From contig CP126193.1 of NCBI GenBank assembly GCA_030272155.1, positions 3,348,001 to 3,412,000 on the forward strand: DNA of 64,000 nucleotides, read 5' to 3'. The notes under the pieces are model-generated. The model saw nothing but the letters and a program-made list of their open reading frames with translations, was not told the origin of the DNA and ran no database searches. The position numbers and the translations under genes are program-made. Each line of letters starts with the position of its first letter. The first letter of the stretch is position 1. Origin of the DNA: Tetradesmus obliquus. Lineage: Eukaryota; Chlorophyta; Chlorophyceae; Sphaeropleales; Scenedesmaceae. Positions 12,486 to 23,937 of the stretch are shown here, in pieces.

Positions 12486-12732
12486 CTACCTCTCATACTC
12501 TTCCAATCTCTGGTTCCTACCTGCCCCTGCCCTCCTGCTCCTGCCATTCGTTGCTGCTGCTGCTGCTGCATCATCATCCATGTCATCGCTGTTGCCTGCA
12601 GCCTCGTCCTCGTCCCTGCTGCTGTTGCTGCTGCTGTCACTGTCTGCCTCCTCTTCTGACTCCTCAGACTCCTGCTTCTTGCGCTTTGGCGGCTGCCGCT
12701 TCTGACGCTGCTGCCTGCTGCCGCCTGCCGGA
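12486..12732 (-). CDS. Possible last exon of an acidic, NLS-bearing protein
   Basis: On the minus strand a frame ending at TAG (12486-12488) reads a basic stretch (RQPPKRKKQ) followed by a Glu/Asp/Ser-rich stretch and a tail ending NQRLEEYER. A basic cluster followed by an acidic tract is usual for nuclear proteins, and an AG acceptor is possible near 12732. No upstream exon is firmly linked. The zinc-finger-like trace at 13297-13381 on the same strand could belong to the same gene. The function is unknown and this may be a gene remnant. Confidence 0.3.
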
Positions 12733-13296
12733 CTTTCAAACAGTGCATTATAATTTCCTTAAATACATGTATTTGATGCAATAAACATGTTTTCGAGGCA
12801 GGGCAGCGAGATCGGGGTGCTCAGGTTGGCGCCCTCGACCCCCTGGTGCCAAGTCACTGCAGCTGCTAAGTGGGCAAGTGGCACATGGGCTGTAGCACAA
12901 TGAGAACGCTGCTGCAGCTGTTGCAAATTCAACAGAAACTGGCAGCTGCTGTACAACAATGTTGAGGTTGAACGCAACTTGCTGCATTCACAGCAAAAGC
13001 ACCCAGCTGCTACCATCAAAACACGTTGCTTCTGCGCAGAATACGCATGCGTAGAAGCAGTGGCCACTCCCCATGGGGACAACACACAGATAAGTTGACA
13101 ATAACACATTGACAACATTGCAGTCCTACCACTGGTACCGGGCATGCCTATGTCAGTAGCACACGCAATTGCAATATCTGTGCATCCTGCTGCAGGCAGT
13201 GCCAGCAAAGCAATGCAGCAGTGGGCTGCCATCACAGCTGCGTTCAACCATCTGCCGTAGACACCATGTCTATTTCAACAGCTGTTGATCGCACAC

Positions 13297-13381
13297 TGTT
13301 TCCTGCCCAGCCTGCAGCAACAGCGAGTTGGCACGCCGCCACCGCCCGCATTGATCACAAGTGTAGCAGTTGTCTTCACCC
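13297..13381 (-). CDS. CW-type zinc-finger-like exon trace
   Basis: A minus-strand frame after a good CTGCAG acceptor reads NCYTCDQCGRWRRAN. This resembles the first half of CW zinc fingers (W-x-x-C-D-x-C-x-K-W-R-x-L-P), which read histone H3K4 methylation. The second half (W-x-C ... C) is not visible here and would need another exon. The limits are approximate. Confidence 0.25.
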
Positions 13382-15153
13382 CTGCAGCAGTGCAGCAGAA
13401 ACAGAGCAGTTGCACTTGATACGTGCATGCTGCAGCGTAGGACGTGGCACTTGCTGAGGTTGGCCCTATGCCAAACAGGGTTTGGGCCAGCAGGTGCGTG
13501 CGTGCCGATTGGCGCCCGCCACCTACTTGCCACGCTCAAGAGCAAGAGCCTGCGTCCTGGGCGCCAACCCAATCGCTGCCGCTGCACTACACATAGGAGG
13601 CAGACTGCTTGCACTGGCATGTACCGTCTTGAAGCTCACCAGAAAGTGCACCAGCCATGCCAAGCTGCCAGCTGGTTGCTTGCTGTGTCCCTTGCTGCCT
13701 GCCCGTGCAAGCTTCCTGCCAATTCATCACAAAAGCAATGTCCCAGCAGCAGGTTTGCCGCTGCACCAAATCCAGCGGCCCCACGCTTACTGCAATCAAG
13801 TGTGAGAGAAGCAGACAGCAGCAGCTGGATGGGTGGTGCGCACTCCACACTGCGGGCATGGCAAGGCGTGAAGTCACAGGCATGTTCTACATCATGCACC
13901 TGCTGGCCTGCTGGGCATGTTGTCTGCTGCCTGCGTTGTGGTTCATGTACGCATTGCAAAAAATGCCAAGTGTGCGGCAGCAGCATGCTCCAAGTAGGAA
14001 GAGCTGTCACTTTATGACAGCAGCAGCAGCAGCAGTAACGTGTTATGTTTTACGAGCATAACTCCGACCCACCTGTGATGCTGGGAATCAAACAGCTGGC
14101 AGGAGCCTGCAAACAGCAACATCAGCACATGTGATGCACAACTGCACCTGTGGACAGCCTGCACGCACACAGCCCTGCGAAGCTAGCATAGCATGGCTAA
14201 TATAGCTGTACATGGAACTGATGCTGATCTGGTGAATGTTTGTTCTTTTCTGCGACGGTACTGCTGCAATGCTGCGACTGTTGCTGCTGCTGCTGCTGTG
14301 CCACAGTGAGCTGGGCGCCGGCTGTCGTTCCAACCGCTGCTGATCTGCCTGTAAGTGGCTTACCATGGCTTTGATGTAGAACGATGATCACCTTGCCGCG
14401 CCAGGCGCTTCAAACAGTGTATGATGTCCTGCAGGATATCTGCAAAGCTGCCTACTGCTGCACAGACTGCTGCAGCTCAATGAGCAGGCATCCGCAGCCA
14501 CCTGAATACTCAATGCTCGCATTGATATGTTGTGATTCATGTTCACTGTTCGCGAAGGGCTCTGCCAGCGGACACAAGCTCGTAGCCTGTTTCAGGCCTA
14601 CGCACTACCTGCACAGCAGCTGCGGTGCGCGACAGGGGTGCGATCACTCGTTTGCTTCTGTAGTAATCAATGCAACTGTTGTCTGCAGCTGTTTACTTGC
14701 CAGTCGACGATCACTCCACGGGCGTTTGCCACCTGCCGTTTTGTATTGTAACAAATGACACGCCTGGCAGCACCGCACAATGGGACTGTCTCAACAAGTG
14801 AACGAAAAAGTTATGGATTGAAACGATCTAGTGGTGAGGCTGGTGTTTCAGCAGTGCGGGGAAACTGTGCAACACTGTGGTGACATGCTGATCTTCGCTG
14901 TGAGGCACTATCGTGCCCATTATACACATTTACCAAGTATTCTAGTGAATGTTTCATTTGTCTGCAGTCTTTTATTGCTGTGCATTGTCGAGGTGGTGCT
15001 GACCTGACCACGGCAAACCCTACAGAAAGTTCAGCTGCCGTGCTGGCTGCCAAATCCCACAATATGTGCGGTGTACATGCATGACCATCTACTTGGGGCA
15101 TATCATGCTGGTAGCGTGTCGTATATGAGCATGTATCGTCTCAGCAGCAGCAT
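13382..15153. other. Unassigned stretch inside the proposed inversion
   Basis: Open frames of up to 215 codons occur on the plus strand near 13370-14017, but they are Cys/His/Gln mixtures without domain signal. No RNA gene or repeat is evident. Confidence 0.45.
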
Positions 15154-15285
15154 ATGTCCAGTTGTTATCAGGCTGGACATGCGACTGGACGTGCACACAC
15201 ACCACCTGGACACGATTTGGTGCAACTGGACATGCCTGGACATGCAACTGGACATCTCGGTGACCATAGTGATACAGCTGTATCA
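15154..15285. repeat. CTGGACRTG repeat cluster 2 and 16-bp palindrome
   Basis: About six copies of CTGGACATG/CTGGACGTG lie at 15154-15262. A perfect 16-bp palindrome at 15270-15285, centred on CAGCTG, follows. The right arm of the palindrome is the start of the LINE homology on the plus strand. Confidence 0.85.
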
Positions 15286-16904
15286 AGGATCCCGGCATTT
15301 GGTTTCGCATGAGGGTGAGGTCACAGACAGCTTCAGTTGTGAATTTGGCCTACATGAAGGTGATGTTATCTCTCCTACACTGTACCTGTTCTTCATTGAT
15401 GACCTGCTGCAGGAAGTGCATGCCAGGCACCCTGGTGTCACACTTCTCGGCCCCTGTGGTGCGCCAGCTACTTCAGTTGTGGCTGCCATGCAAGCTGATG
15501 ACTTTGTTGCCGTATGTGACTCCCTGCAGGAAGCACAAGCAGTAGCTGCAAGTGTTTACGCTTACAGTTGCAAGTGGCGCTTTCAGTTGAACAGTCTAAA
15601 GTCTGCTGTTATGCATGTAGTCCCAAACAACATCCGCAGCCGCTTAACAGATTCTGGCATTGTGTGGAATGGCGTACCCGTGCCCGTGGTCTCTGAGTAT
15701 TGTTATCTGGGCTTATGGTTCAATTCTGCATGCACATGGGACACACGCATCACCAAAATGTTGCAAAAGGCGGCACGTGTGTCTGCTAGCCTTATGCCGA
15801 TTTGGAAAAGTCGGCGCATTAGTGTGGAGGTGAAGCGCATTGTGTTGCTTTCGTGTGTTCGACCAATTGTGGAGTATGGTGCTGAAGTTTGGTACCCTCC
15901 GCTGTCTGGTGGTAAGGTGCTGTTGGGCAAGATTGACAAGTTGCAGGTTGACATCATCAGGAGTGCTATGCGTTGTGGCAAAGAGAACCCAGTCGTACAG
16001 GGTTTGCTAGCTGAATGGGGTGTGAAGCCGCTGCACATGTGGCTACACCAGCGCACAATGGAGTATTACTTCAGGGTACAGCGTATGCATGTATCCAGAT
16101 TGCCTAAGCAGGTTGTTTCTGCAGAATGGAGAGCCCGGGGCGGTGCTACGCTGCTAACCGGTTGGCAGAAGTATGTACACAGCCTTTTGTGCAAATATGG
16201 TGTGAGTGTTGCAGTTGCGTCCGGGTCAGCTAAGGAGTGCAAGAATCACATCAGGCGGCAGGTGGCATCCATCTAAGCTGATGTGGCGGCTGATGTTGCC
16301 AGCAAGAAATCGACTTTTGGCACTTACGTCACTCACGTGCATAAAACTCATGTTGATTCTATGCGTTTCAAGGCACCTAGGCCATTTTTGTGTTCAGGTT
16401 GTCCTTCACGTGGTATCAAGCTCCTGATGCGAGTTCGTCTGCGCTGCTTGTGTGTGCATGCACGTACAAGCACATATGGTGGCCGTCGGGCCAATCCTAC
16501 CACTGTCTGTCCTGCATGTGGCTCTGCTACTGAGACTTTGTCCCACTTTGTTTTGGAGTGTCCTGACACCTCTGATTTGAGGGAATCTTTGTACGCAGAG
16601 CTGCGAAGGCTGCCAGGTTGCGCTGGAAAAACTGCGCACTTTATTGGCCATGACTGACCCCTCTGCCATGGTGTTGCGTTTTGTTTCTGACGGTGTCTGG
16701 GGTGGATCTGGTGTTTGCAGGTTGGCTGCTCGGCTGATTGCTGACTACCTTGTTCTTGCCGGGAATCACAGGAATGTCTGCAAGCGGGATAATGAAATAG
16801 TGCTCCCTCCCCTTCCCCCTTCGCCTGTTCTTTCAGCCGCTCCTGTGGGGCGCGGGGCCGATGGCGACGTTGCTATGGCTTAAATGGTAACATGATGATG
16901 ATGA
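15278..16904 (+). mobile_element. LINE retrotransposon 3' part (dead copy)
   Basis: The plus strand encodes the later reverse-transcriptase blocks: GLHEGDVISPTLYLFFIDD, then MQADDFVAVCDS (the catalytic ADD block with Gln in the usual aromatic position), a YLGLWF block and the thumb. It ends in a zinc knuckle, CPACGSATETLSHFVLECP. The frame is interrupted by TAA at 16274-16276 and resumes directly after it. A frame change near 16615-16660 leads into a last frame ending at 16881. The element ends in an (ATG)4 run at 16892-16903, a usual LINE 3' tail. It lacks its 5' half, which appears inverted at 11001-11340. It is not capable of coding a full enzyme. Confidence 0.8.
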
Positions 16905-17833
16905 CATCTGCATCTCGCACTCAGCCGCTGCAGCCACCACTGCTGCAAGTGGACCTGCACACGTGATCAAGCAGCGATGCTCGCTGCAGGCAGGTTGCAC
17001 ATACCAAGCTGGCACACATACGCTGCATCAGCACGGAGTGGCCAGCTGGCATTCAATGCACTTTGTTGAATGGTGCAGACACAACTTGCTGTCTATGCTG
17101 TGACAGATGCAGCACAGCTGTGCACAGAAAGATGTGCCGGCTCTGCAAGTGGCAAGAACAGATCTGCCATGTTCCTCAGCCACAATGTGGCAAAAAGTGT
17201 TGGCATGGCATCCCCTTTCTTGGTACACAGGTATAGTTGACGTGACCACTAACACACAATATGCAGAATCACGCGTCTGACAGCCAACCACCACCGACAA
17301 AGCAATTAAACACGCCAACAAAGCAGCACCAAGCCCAGAACAACCCCACAGTTCCTTGTCAATCGGAGGAGCCCAGCAGAACTTTGCAACAAAAATACTT
17401 TTGGCGCCTACACAGAACTCTCAAAGCACAACAGTGAGTGAGTGGCATGTGCCACCTTTGCACCAACATTTACTGATAAACAAAGTACTGTACAGCTGGC
17501 CTCTGCAGTGTCTGCAAGGACAACCAGCAGTGCTGCAACAGCCATTGTGGCGCCCCTGTTGCCAGGCAGCACAGCCACTTCGGATTGTGGAAGCAGACGA
17601 GACCGCACCAAAACAAGTCCTGATCGCTACCCTGAACTAGCCTACCTTAACAACCAACTTAATAGGTAAGCTGCTCAGTGTGTGTAGGTCTGTGCGCACC
17701 ATCGGCAGCTGTTCAACGCTCTACAACTGATGCAGCAGCTCTGGACAAATTCACATCGCTCTTCAGATCAAGCGAAGCCCACACTAACACAGCAAACCTT
17801 GTAGCATGTCGGGAGCATCACGTTTGACATACA
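16905..17833. other. Intergenic, no gene seen
   Basis: This stretch lies between the LINE tail and the locus disrupted by the hAT element. No conserved coding frame is seen. Confidence 0.5.
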
Positions 17834-18167
17834 TCAGGCAACACCAATGGCCCGGGACAGCTGCGCATCGACTGCAGGACTGCCAGCCCCTGCAAGCCCA
17901 CCCACAGCAGCCACACCACCAGCAGCAGCAGCAGCAGCAGCACTCTTTCCTGCAGCCTTCCTGCCAGGGGACGCAACGCCGCCATTGGCTGCTGCTGTTG
18001 CCGGTGGCCACGCTGCAGGGGCATCAGGCAACGCAGTGCCGCTGCTGCGGCTGGGGCTTGCAGTGTGTGTTGCTGCAGCAGCACTGGCCAGCTTTGGTGT
18101 CACTTCTGACAGCTGCGGAGGTGAGGCTGAAGGTAGCTGCGTGGAAGCAGGCACATCACTGCTGCTG

Positions 18168-18175
18168 TTGCTGCT
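18168..18175. repeat. 8-bp target site duplication, left copy
   Basis: TTGCTGCT directly abuts the left terminal inverted repeat and matches 22228-22235 exactly. Eight bases is the hallmark length for hAT insertion. Confidence 0.95.
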
Positions 18176-18193
18176 CATAGTTGCACGAAACGT
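18176..18193 (+). repeat. Left terminal inverted repeat of the hAT element
   Basis: CATAGTTGCACGAAACGT is the exact reverse complement of 22210-22227. Confidence 0.95.
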
Positions 18194-18425
18194 GGGGTCC
18201 GGCTGTTTATGAAACGAAACGAAACGTTTAAAACGTGCGTTTTAAACGCCTTCAGTGTGAAACGCTGTATCTAAACGGCAGCTCTAGTGGGGCTCAGGCG
18301 TTTGAATGCAGAACCCCTCGTTACTCGGCCTAGCGGCCCGTTCAGGTACTCAGGGCTCTTCAAAACATTTACTGTATATCTTTGTTGGTATTTGAATACT
18401 TGTTGTTCTCCTATCAGTCACCGAT

Positions 18426-21228
18426 ATGGGCAAGAAGACCACTGATCAGGCTACCATAGCCTGGCAGAATGTTGACAAGCTAGAGGAAAGAAACAACTAC
18501 AGCAAAGTTGTATGCAAACACTGTGATCACTCCTTCAGCGGTGGGGCCAGCAGGATCGTTTCGCATTTGCTCGGCACCGGCTCGGGTGTGAAGGCCTGCA
18601 GCAAGTGCCCAGAGGATGTCAGGACTCGCCTGTCAGCTGCCAAGGCTTCCACTGATGCCTCTAAGAACGCAAAACGGAAGCGGGAGGAGGAGGTTGAGGC
18701 CATCAAGAACCGCCAAGTTGACAAGGTGAGTTGTTGTTGAGCAGCAGTGAGCAGGGCACAGAGCAGTGAGTGCCAGCCTCTGCCTTCAGATTATACAGCA
18801 GCAAAAGCAGCAGCGATATCAGCAGTTACCAATATCCTTGTTGGTCTTCCCTTGCAGGAAACTGCAGCAGCCAGTGCTTCTGGCAGCAGTGTTGCTGCTG
18901 CTGCCAGCAACCAGGGCAGCAACGACAAGACGGAGCAGCGCGCCATTGTTCGTGCATTCAAGCGTGCTAGGAGCAGCGCTGCTGACAAGGCCATCATGAA
19001 GTTCTTTGCCTGTGAGGGCATCCCCTTCAACAAGGCCAGGAGTTCTTGGTGGAGGGAGCTGATCAGCGCAGTTTCAGCAGCTGGACCTGGCTATGTCCCA
19101 CCAACTTACAACGCCATGCGCAGCACTCTGCTGGACAACCTCAAGTCCAGCACGGAGTCTGAGCTGCTGCTGTTTGACATGCGCAGCAAGGACACCATGG
19201 TGTCCCTGTGCAGCGATGGCTGGACTGATGTCGCCAAGCACCCCCTGCTGAACGTGCTGGCTGTCAACCCCGTTGGCGCCAAGTTCATCACCGCCGTCAA
19301 CACAGAGGGCGAGGTCAAGTCAGGGCTGTACATTGGTGGTGCCCTGATTGAGTGCATTGAGGGCATTGGCCCTGAGCACGTGGTGCAGGTGGTGACTGAT
19401 GGAGCAGCAAACTGCGCTGCTGCTGGCCGCATCATCATGGAGAAGTGAGTGCTATGCATGTGTCTGTGTAGGGGGATGTTGTAGTGAGAGGCGCATGCGT
19501 TTGTGCATGTGTTCAGCAATTCCTGCAGCTCTGCAGCTGTTGTGCAGGCCAATGTCAGCTATGTTGTTGTGTTACATTTGTGTTGCTTTCTGTTAGTACT
19601 TGTTGTTTTTATCTTTACATGCTACTGCAAGCATGCTGCATGCAGCTGGTTGCCTGCCACTTGTTGTCTTCTGCTTGTTGCCTGCTGCTTGCTGCCTGCA
19701 TGCTGCCTGCTGCTATCTGCCTGCTTGCATCTATATCAACCCACACACCAGCAGGGTTGTTGTCATATCCTGTGCTCGCACACCGCACTGCTGCCAACTC
19801 ATCCATGTATGCTACGTTGCGCTGATCTGCCATGCCACTGGTTTCCAGGTACCCGCACATCACCTGGACCATCTGCACTCCACACGCCATTGACCTGACC
19901 CTGGAGGAGATCTTTGCAATTGGGCCCTTCGATGAGCTGATCAGCAAGGCCAAGCGCGTGGTGATGTTCATCAACAATCACCAGCAGACCCTAGCAGCAT
20001 ACCGCGCACTGGAGGAGTCAGTGTTGGCACTGCTGAAGCCTGGAGAGACCCGCTTTGCCACTTCCTTCATCATGCTGCAGCGCGTGCACAAGCAGTCCTC
20101 CCACCTGCAGCGCCTGGTGGTCAGCCAGGGCTGGCAATCTGCTGTGGCGCGCCTGACTGCTGAGGACAGGGGCAAGGCAGCTGAGATCAAGCTGGTCATT
20201 TTGGATGACAACTTCTGGGAGGAGGCCAAGGAGGTGTGTTGCTTGTTACCATGCTCTTGGGGCTGTGCACAGCAGGCAGCCTATCTTGCGGTTGGTGTAA
20301 TGCACATACCTGCACGCAGTAATAACTTTTCTGTAGCAGCATTTATGTGTGCTTGTTGCATGGCTGCCAGCAGCAGTGATACATTCAGTTCGTCTGCAAT
20401 AGCTTCCTACTTCAATGGTCTCACATTGCTCTTACTCCCGCTTGCTGCCACTGCTGTTGCTACTGCCTCCGCCCTCTGCCGCAGGCCATGGACGTAGTGG
20501 AGCCGCTGGTGAGCCTGCTGCGCCTGGCAGATGGCACTGCACCTTGCATGGGCAAGATCTACTACAGGATGAGCAAATGCCTTGAGCATGTGCGCTCTGG
20601 GCAGCACAAGCTGGATGCAGGTGTGCTGGAGGAGGTCGCAGATATCATCAGCAACCGCTGGGAGTACCTGCACAGCCCTATGCACGGCGCTGGCTACTGC
20701 CTGGACCCAGAGTTCTGGAGTGATGCTGGCAAGAACGCAGAGTGCATGGGCAACCTGATCACCATGGTTGAGCGGCTGCTACCGACACCAGCTGAGCGCA
20801 AGGCTGCACGTGAGCAGTTCGTCATGTACAAGAACAGGGAGGAACTGTTTGCTGTGCATGGTGCTGCTGTACAGGACGCCCCCTCCATGCCAGCAAACCA
20901 GTGGTGGGGCATGTATGGCAGTGGCTGCAAGGAGCTGCAGCGGGTGGCGGTTGCGGTGCTGAGCCAGGTCAGCGCTGCCGTGTCATGCGAGCGCAACTGG
21001 TCAACATACGACTACATCCACAGCAAGAAACGAAACAAGCTGGCACCTGCACGCGCGCGGGACCTGGTGTACATATTTAGCAACCAGCGCCTGCTGCGCA
21101 AGCTCAACTCTGGCACCCACCAAGAGGAGTTTGTGCCTTGGGACAGTGAGGATGAGCAGGAGGCAGATGCTGCTGGTGGTGGTGATGGTGATGATGAGGA
21201 GGAAGAGGGGGTGGAGATTGTGGAATGA
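18426..21228 (+). CDS. hAT transposase (BED finger, DUF659-like, hAT dimerisation domain)
   Basis: Four exons (18426-18725, 18858-19444, 19849-20233, 20485-21228) give 671 residues with every join in phase. Residues 1-75 form a BED-type zinc finger (CKHCDHSFSGG ... HLLGTGSGVKAC) that should bind the element ends. The RNase H-like core shows Asp220 in CSDGWTD, Asp281 in VTDGAAN and a candidate catalytic Glu593 in SCERNWSTYDYIHS. The last block begins the hAT C-terminal dimerisation region, which continues NKLAPARARDLVYIFSN. An acidic tail rich in Asp/Glu closes the protein. The enzyme would cut and paste the element in the nucleus. No stop or frameshift is seen, and length fits autonomous hAT transposases (600-800 residues). 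Confidence 0.93.
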
Positions 21229-22209
21229 AGCAGCTGTAATGCATCTTTGGCTGTGGTGCGAGTGCATGTGTTGGTGTCTGCAGCAATGCAACAGCAACAT
21301 TGGTCATGCAACCAGCTGGGTTGCTGGTGTTGCTTTTGCTGCTTGCTGCTTGCATGGGTGTGATGCATAGGAGTGGAGTCAGCTGCCATGAGCAGCTGCA
21401 TGTCTTGTGAGTGCCGCTGCATGCTGTGTTATTTGGCATGCTCATGAGCAGCAGCATCAGCAGCAGATGCGCTGCAACATGCCAATGCTTGCTGCTCAGT
21501 GTCTGTTGTGTTTCAGCCAGCATGGTGCTGAGGTTTGGATGATTGTGCATTGAGTCCAGCAGATTAACACAATGACATTTAATGTGTCGCGACTCTGCAA
21601 CTATGTTTACAGTTGCTTGTGTGTGCAGCAGGAGGTGTGCAGGTTGCTCAGCTCTGTTCCTGTAACCAGTGGTCGCTGCTTTCTTGGTAAGAGACTCAAC
21701 TGCTGCATTAGTAATGTTGCCAGTTTGCTTCTTTGCGTAAACCTTGGGATGAAAGCTCATCCCTGATACGCCGAGCAGCCCTCCAGCTGCTGTGGTGCCT
21801 CGCTGCACATGGTCCGTGGACATCAACGCATTCACACGATATCACGATAATAAGTAGATTACGCACTGGCACCTCAATTCATTTTGACTTTGCGAAGAGC
21901 TGTCGTGCGACGATCGCCAAGTATGTTCAAGTGTTGGAGCTGTACTGCTGTCAACTAGTCAAGCCTGCTGCCGTGCCTTGGCAGCCCTCCAAGCCCGGCA
22001 GGCACAGTTCTGGGGTCAATTAATGACTATAAAGACTAGTATTGATCATTTACAAACAATTAAAATGCAAAGAATTGATGTAACTGGCCTCTACATGCCT
22101 CTAGAGTGCATACTGTGACATGGCGTTTCAGCAGCGTTTCAGCAGCGTTTCAGTCCAGGCACTGGCGTTTTAAACGCGTTTAGAAACGAAACGTTTCGTT
22201 TCAAACGAA
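21229..22209. other. hAT 3' non-coding region
   Basis: About 1 kb lies between the transposase stop and the right terminal repeat. A TGTAA motif a few bases after the stop may serve polyadenylation. The last 100 bases carry tandem CAGCGTTT and AAACG units. Antisense open frames here show no known domain. Confidence 0.6.
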
Positions 22210-22227
22210 ACGTTTCGTGCAACTATG
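22210..22227 (-). repeat. Right terminal inverted repeat of the hAT element
   Basis: ACGTTTCGTGCAACTATG is the perfect inverted partner of 18176-18193. Confidence 0.95.
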
Positions 22228-22235
22228 TTGCTGCT
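22228..22235. repeat. 8-bp target site duplication, right copy
   Basis: TTGCTGCT is identical to 18168-18175. Confidence 0.95.
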
Positions 22236-22501
22236 TTCAGCAGGCTGCGCAAGAGCCGGCATAGATGCTCCCTTTGCTGGCAGCTGCTGCAGGTTGGCTT
22301 GGCCGTATGCTGGTACGGCTGGCATGATGTTTGTGCGCCTGCAACCAGTCGTGGCAGCGCAGCGAGCGGCAGCAACTGAGCCGAAGAGTGTACTATCAAG
22401 GCTGGCAGGGGATGCCTAGATGAGTTGCACTTGGATCCAGTACAAGCGTGATGTACAGTGTGTGGGCTGTATTGCTGCTGCTGTGGCCGTCGGCGCACCA
22501 C

Positions 22502-23659
22502 TCACGTGGTAGTCATGTAGGGGCTGGCTGCAGCCTTCACTCTATTGAACAGCGCCTGGCAGAAGTAGGCGGTGCATGCACCTGCAGCGCAACACAGGAA
22601 CAGCAAGGCAGCTATTGTGGCTGGGAAAGCCTCCTGCAGAGCCTTGCAGGACACGATGCGGCAAGAAGCACACTGTGTTGCAACATCCGTCCAAGCCAAC
22701 AGTTTGGAGCTAGCATGCATTTGGGCACTTGGAAGGTTAGCTGCACATGCTTGCTGTGCTGCTGTGGGTGAAGAAAGACAAGCGCAGAGCTGTGGTTCAG
22801 CTAGACACTGTAGCTGCTCCGCTTACAGCTGAGGATGGTGGTGCCCATGACTGCACATGTGCCGGAGAAGAAGAGAGCAGCACCACCAGCAACAAAGGCG
22901 CCAGCAGTAGACACCGCAACTGCAGCAAAGTCAAGCAGCAGCAGCAGCAGCAGCAGCAACGCTAGCATTGGTACAAGGATACGAAAGGCTGATAGATGAG
23001 CTCATGTTGCAGCCCTGATATGCTCTGCTTTTTCTGCGGGAAAGCTTTTTTGACGCAGCTGATGGAAATACATGAACTGGTTCCTGCCAAAAACAACAGT
23101 TTGTTGTGTGTTGTATCCTTGCTGTGTGTATCCAGTTGCACGTGCTGCAGCATGCCAGCTCACCCAGCACTGTGTACACCACCACACCAATCCAGGCCAG
23201 AGACAGCAGGAAGCCAGACAGCACCGTCAGCGCCGTGGAAAGGGCTGACAGGCACAGCAGGCAGGCTCCCAAGAATGCCTGCTTGGATGAAGCAGCAACA
23301 AGGACAGCAGTAGAAGCAGGGCAGAGGTGCATATTCACCAGCATCACCAGGCTGGTGCTGATGCGATTTACCACTACAATGCAATGCAAGGATGACGTTG
23401 ATGTCGATCGTCATGTTTCGGCAGACAACAGCAATGACCACATGCACAACACCGGTCACGAAACAAGGGCAAGTGAGCGTTGAGCGTTCACAACGTGCAT
23501 GATGGCAGTTCGCACCGTCCATCCAATCAGCGTTGTTGGCTTGTTCTTTGCCCATGAATCAGCAATCTTGGTGTTGGCCGCCTTGAGCCGTGTGTTTGCA
23601 GCACCAACCACCTCCGCGTATGCTGCATACGCCTGCTGTGCTGCTGTTTGCCTGTCCAT
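22502..23659 (-). CDS. Small four-helix membrane protein, unknown family
   Basis: Four minus-strand exons are proposed: 23460-23659, 23164-23357, 22827-22919 and 22502-22761. They total 248 codons plus a TGA stop, with all joins in phase; the first donor (GTGACC) is the weakest. The product starts MDRQTAAQQAYAAYAEVV with an amphipathic helix. Hydrophobic segments follow: STSLVMLVNMHLC into AVLVAASS, FLGACLLCLSALSTALTVLS through VVVYTVLG, STAGAFVAGGAALFFSG, and AFPATIAALLFLCCAAGAC. No signal peptide or known domain is recognised. The shape would suit an ER, peroxisome or lipid-droplet membrane protein, but that is a guess. Confidence 0.65.
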
Positions 23660-23937
23660 GGTGTAGTTATTCTCAAGATAAACAGCAAAAGCAAGACTTT
23701 AAGCAGTCTCAAGCTTCAGCCATTGATTTGTGAGCTGGTGTGTAGGTGAGGCCTGTATCAGGGACCCCTGTCCCCTTGGGGTGCAGCAACTGCCTCTAAC
23801 AACATGACCTGTGTCTTATTTACAAAGTGACATCTTGTCACCGCTGAGATGCTGTCTATCCATTCAATCAAAAAAATATTAATCAGCAACATTTAGAAAA
23901 ATCCTTTTTCCTCACAATGCAGCGCTGGCCGCATCAT

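Larger units (their letters stand above)
18176..22227 (+). mobile_element. Complete hAT-superfamily DNA transposon, 4052 bp
   Basis: The element is bounded by perfect 18-bp terminal inverted repeats and a perfect 8-bp target duplication, and it contains one spliced transposase gene. Both subterminal regions are full of GAAACG/CGTTTC and TTTAAACG repeats (18198-18250 and 22125-22209), likely transposase-binding sites. A 1 kb non-coding stretch lies between the transposase stop (21228) and the right end. All parts needed for autonomy are present, and intact ends with identical target copies suggest a young insertion. Confidence 0.95.
17834..22419. other. Host locus interrupted by the hAT element
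   Basis: Removing 18176-22235 (element plus one target copy) restores two overlapping open frames. On the minus strand, an ATG at 22262 runs to a stop at 17834 (122 codons, Ser/Ala/Pro-rich). On the plus strand, 17847 runs to 22419 (170 codons). Both are in phase across the empty site. The minus frame looks more protein-like, but neither has a recognisable domain, and which one is a gene, if either, is open. Confidence 0.35.

Noticed and set aside
13370-14017. 215-codon plus-strand frame as a gene
   Set aside because: Composition is a mixed Cys/His/Ser/Gln shadow with no domain, no start context and no matching exon.
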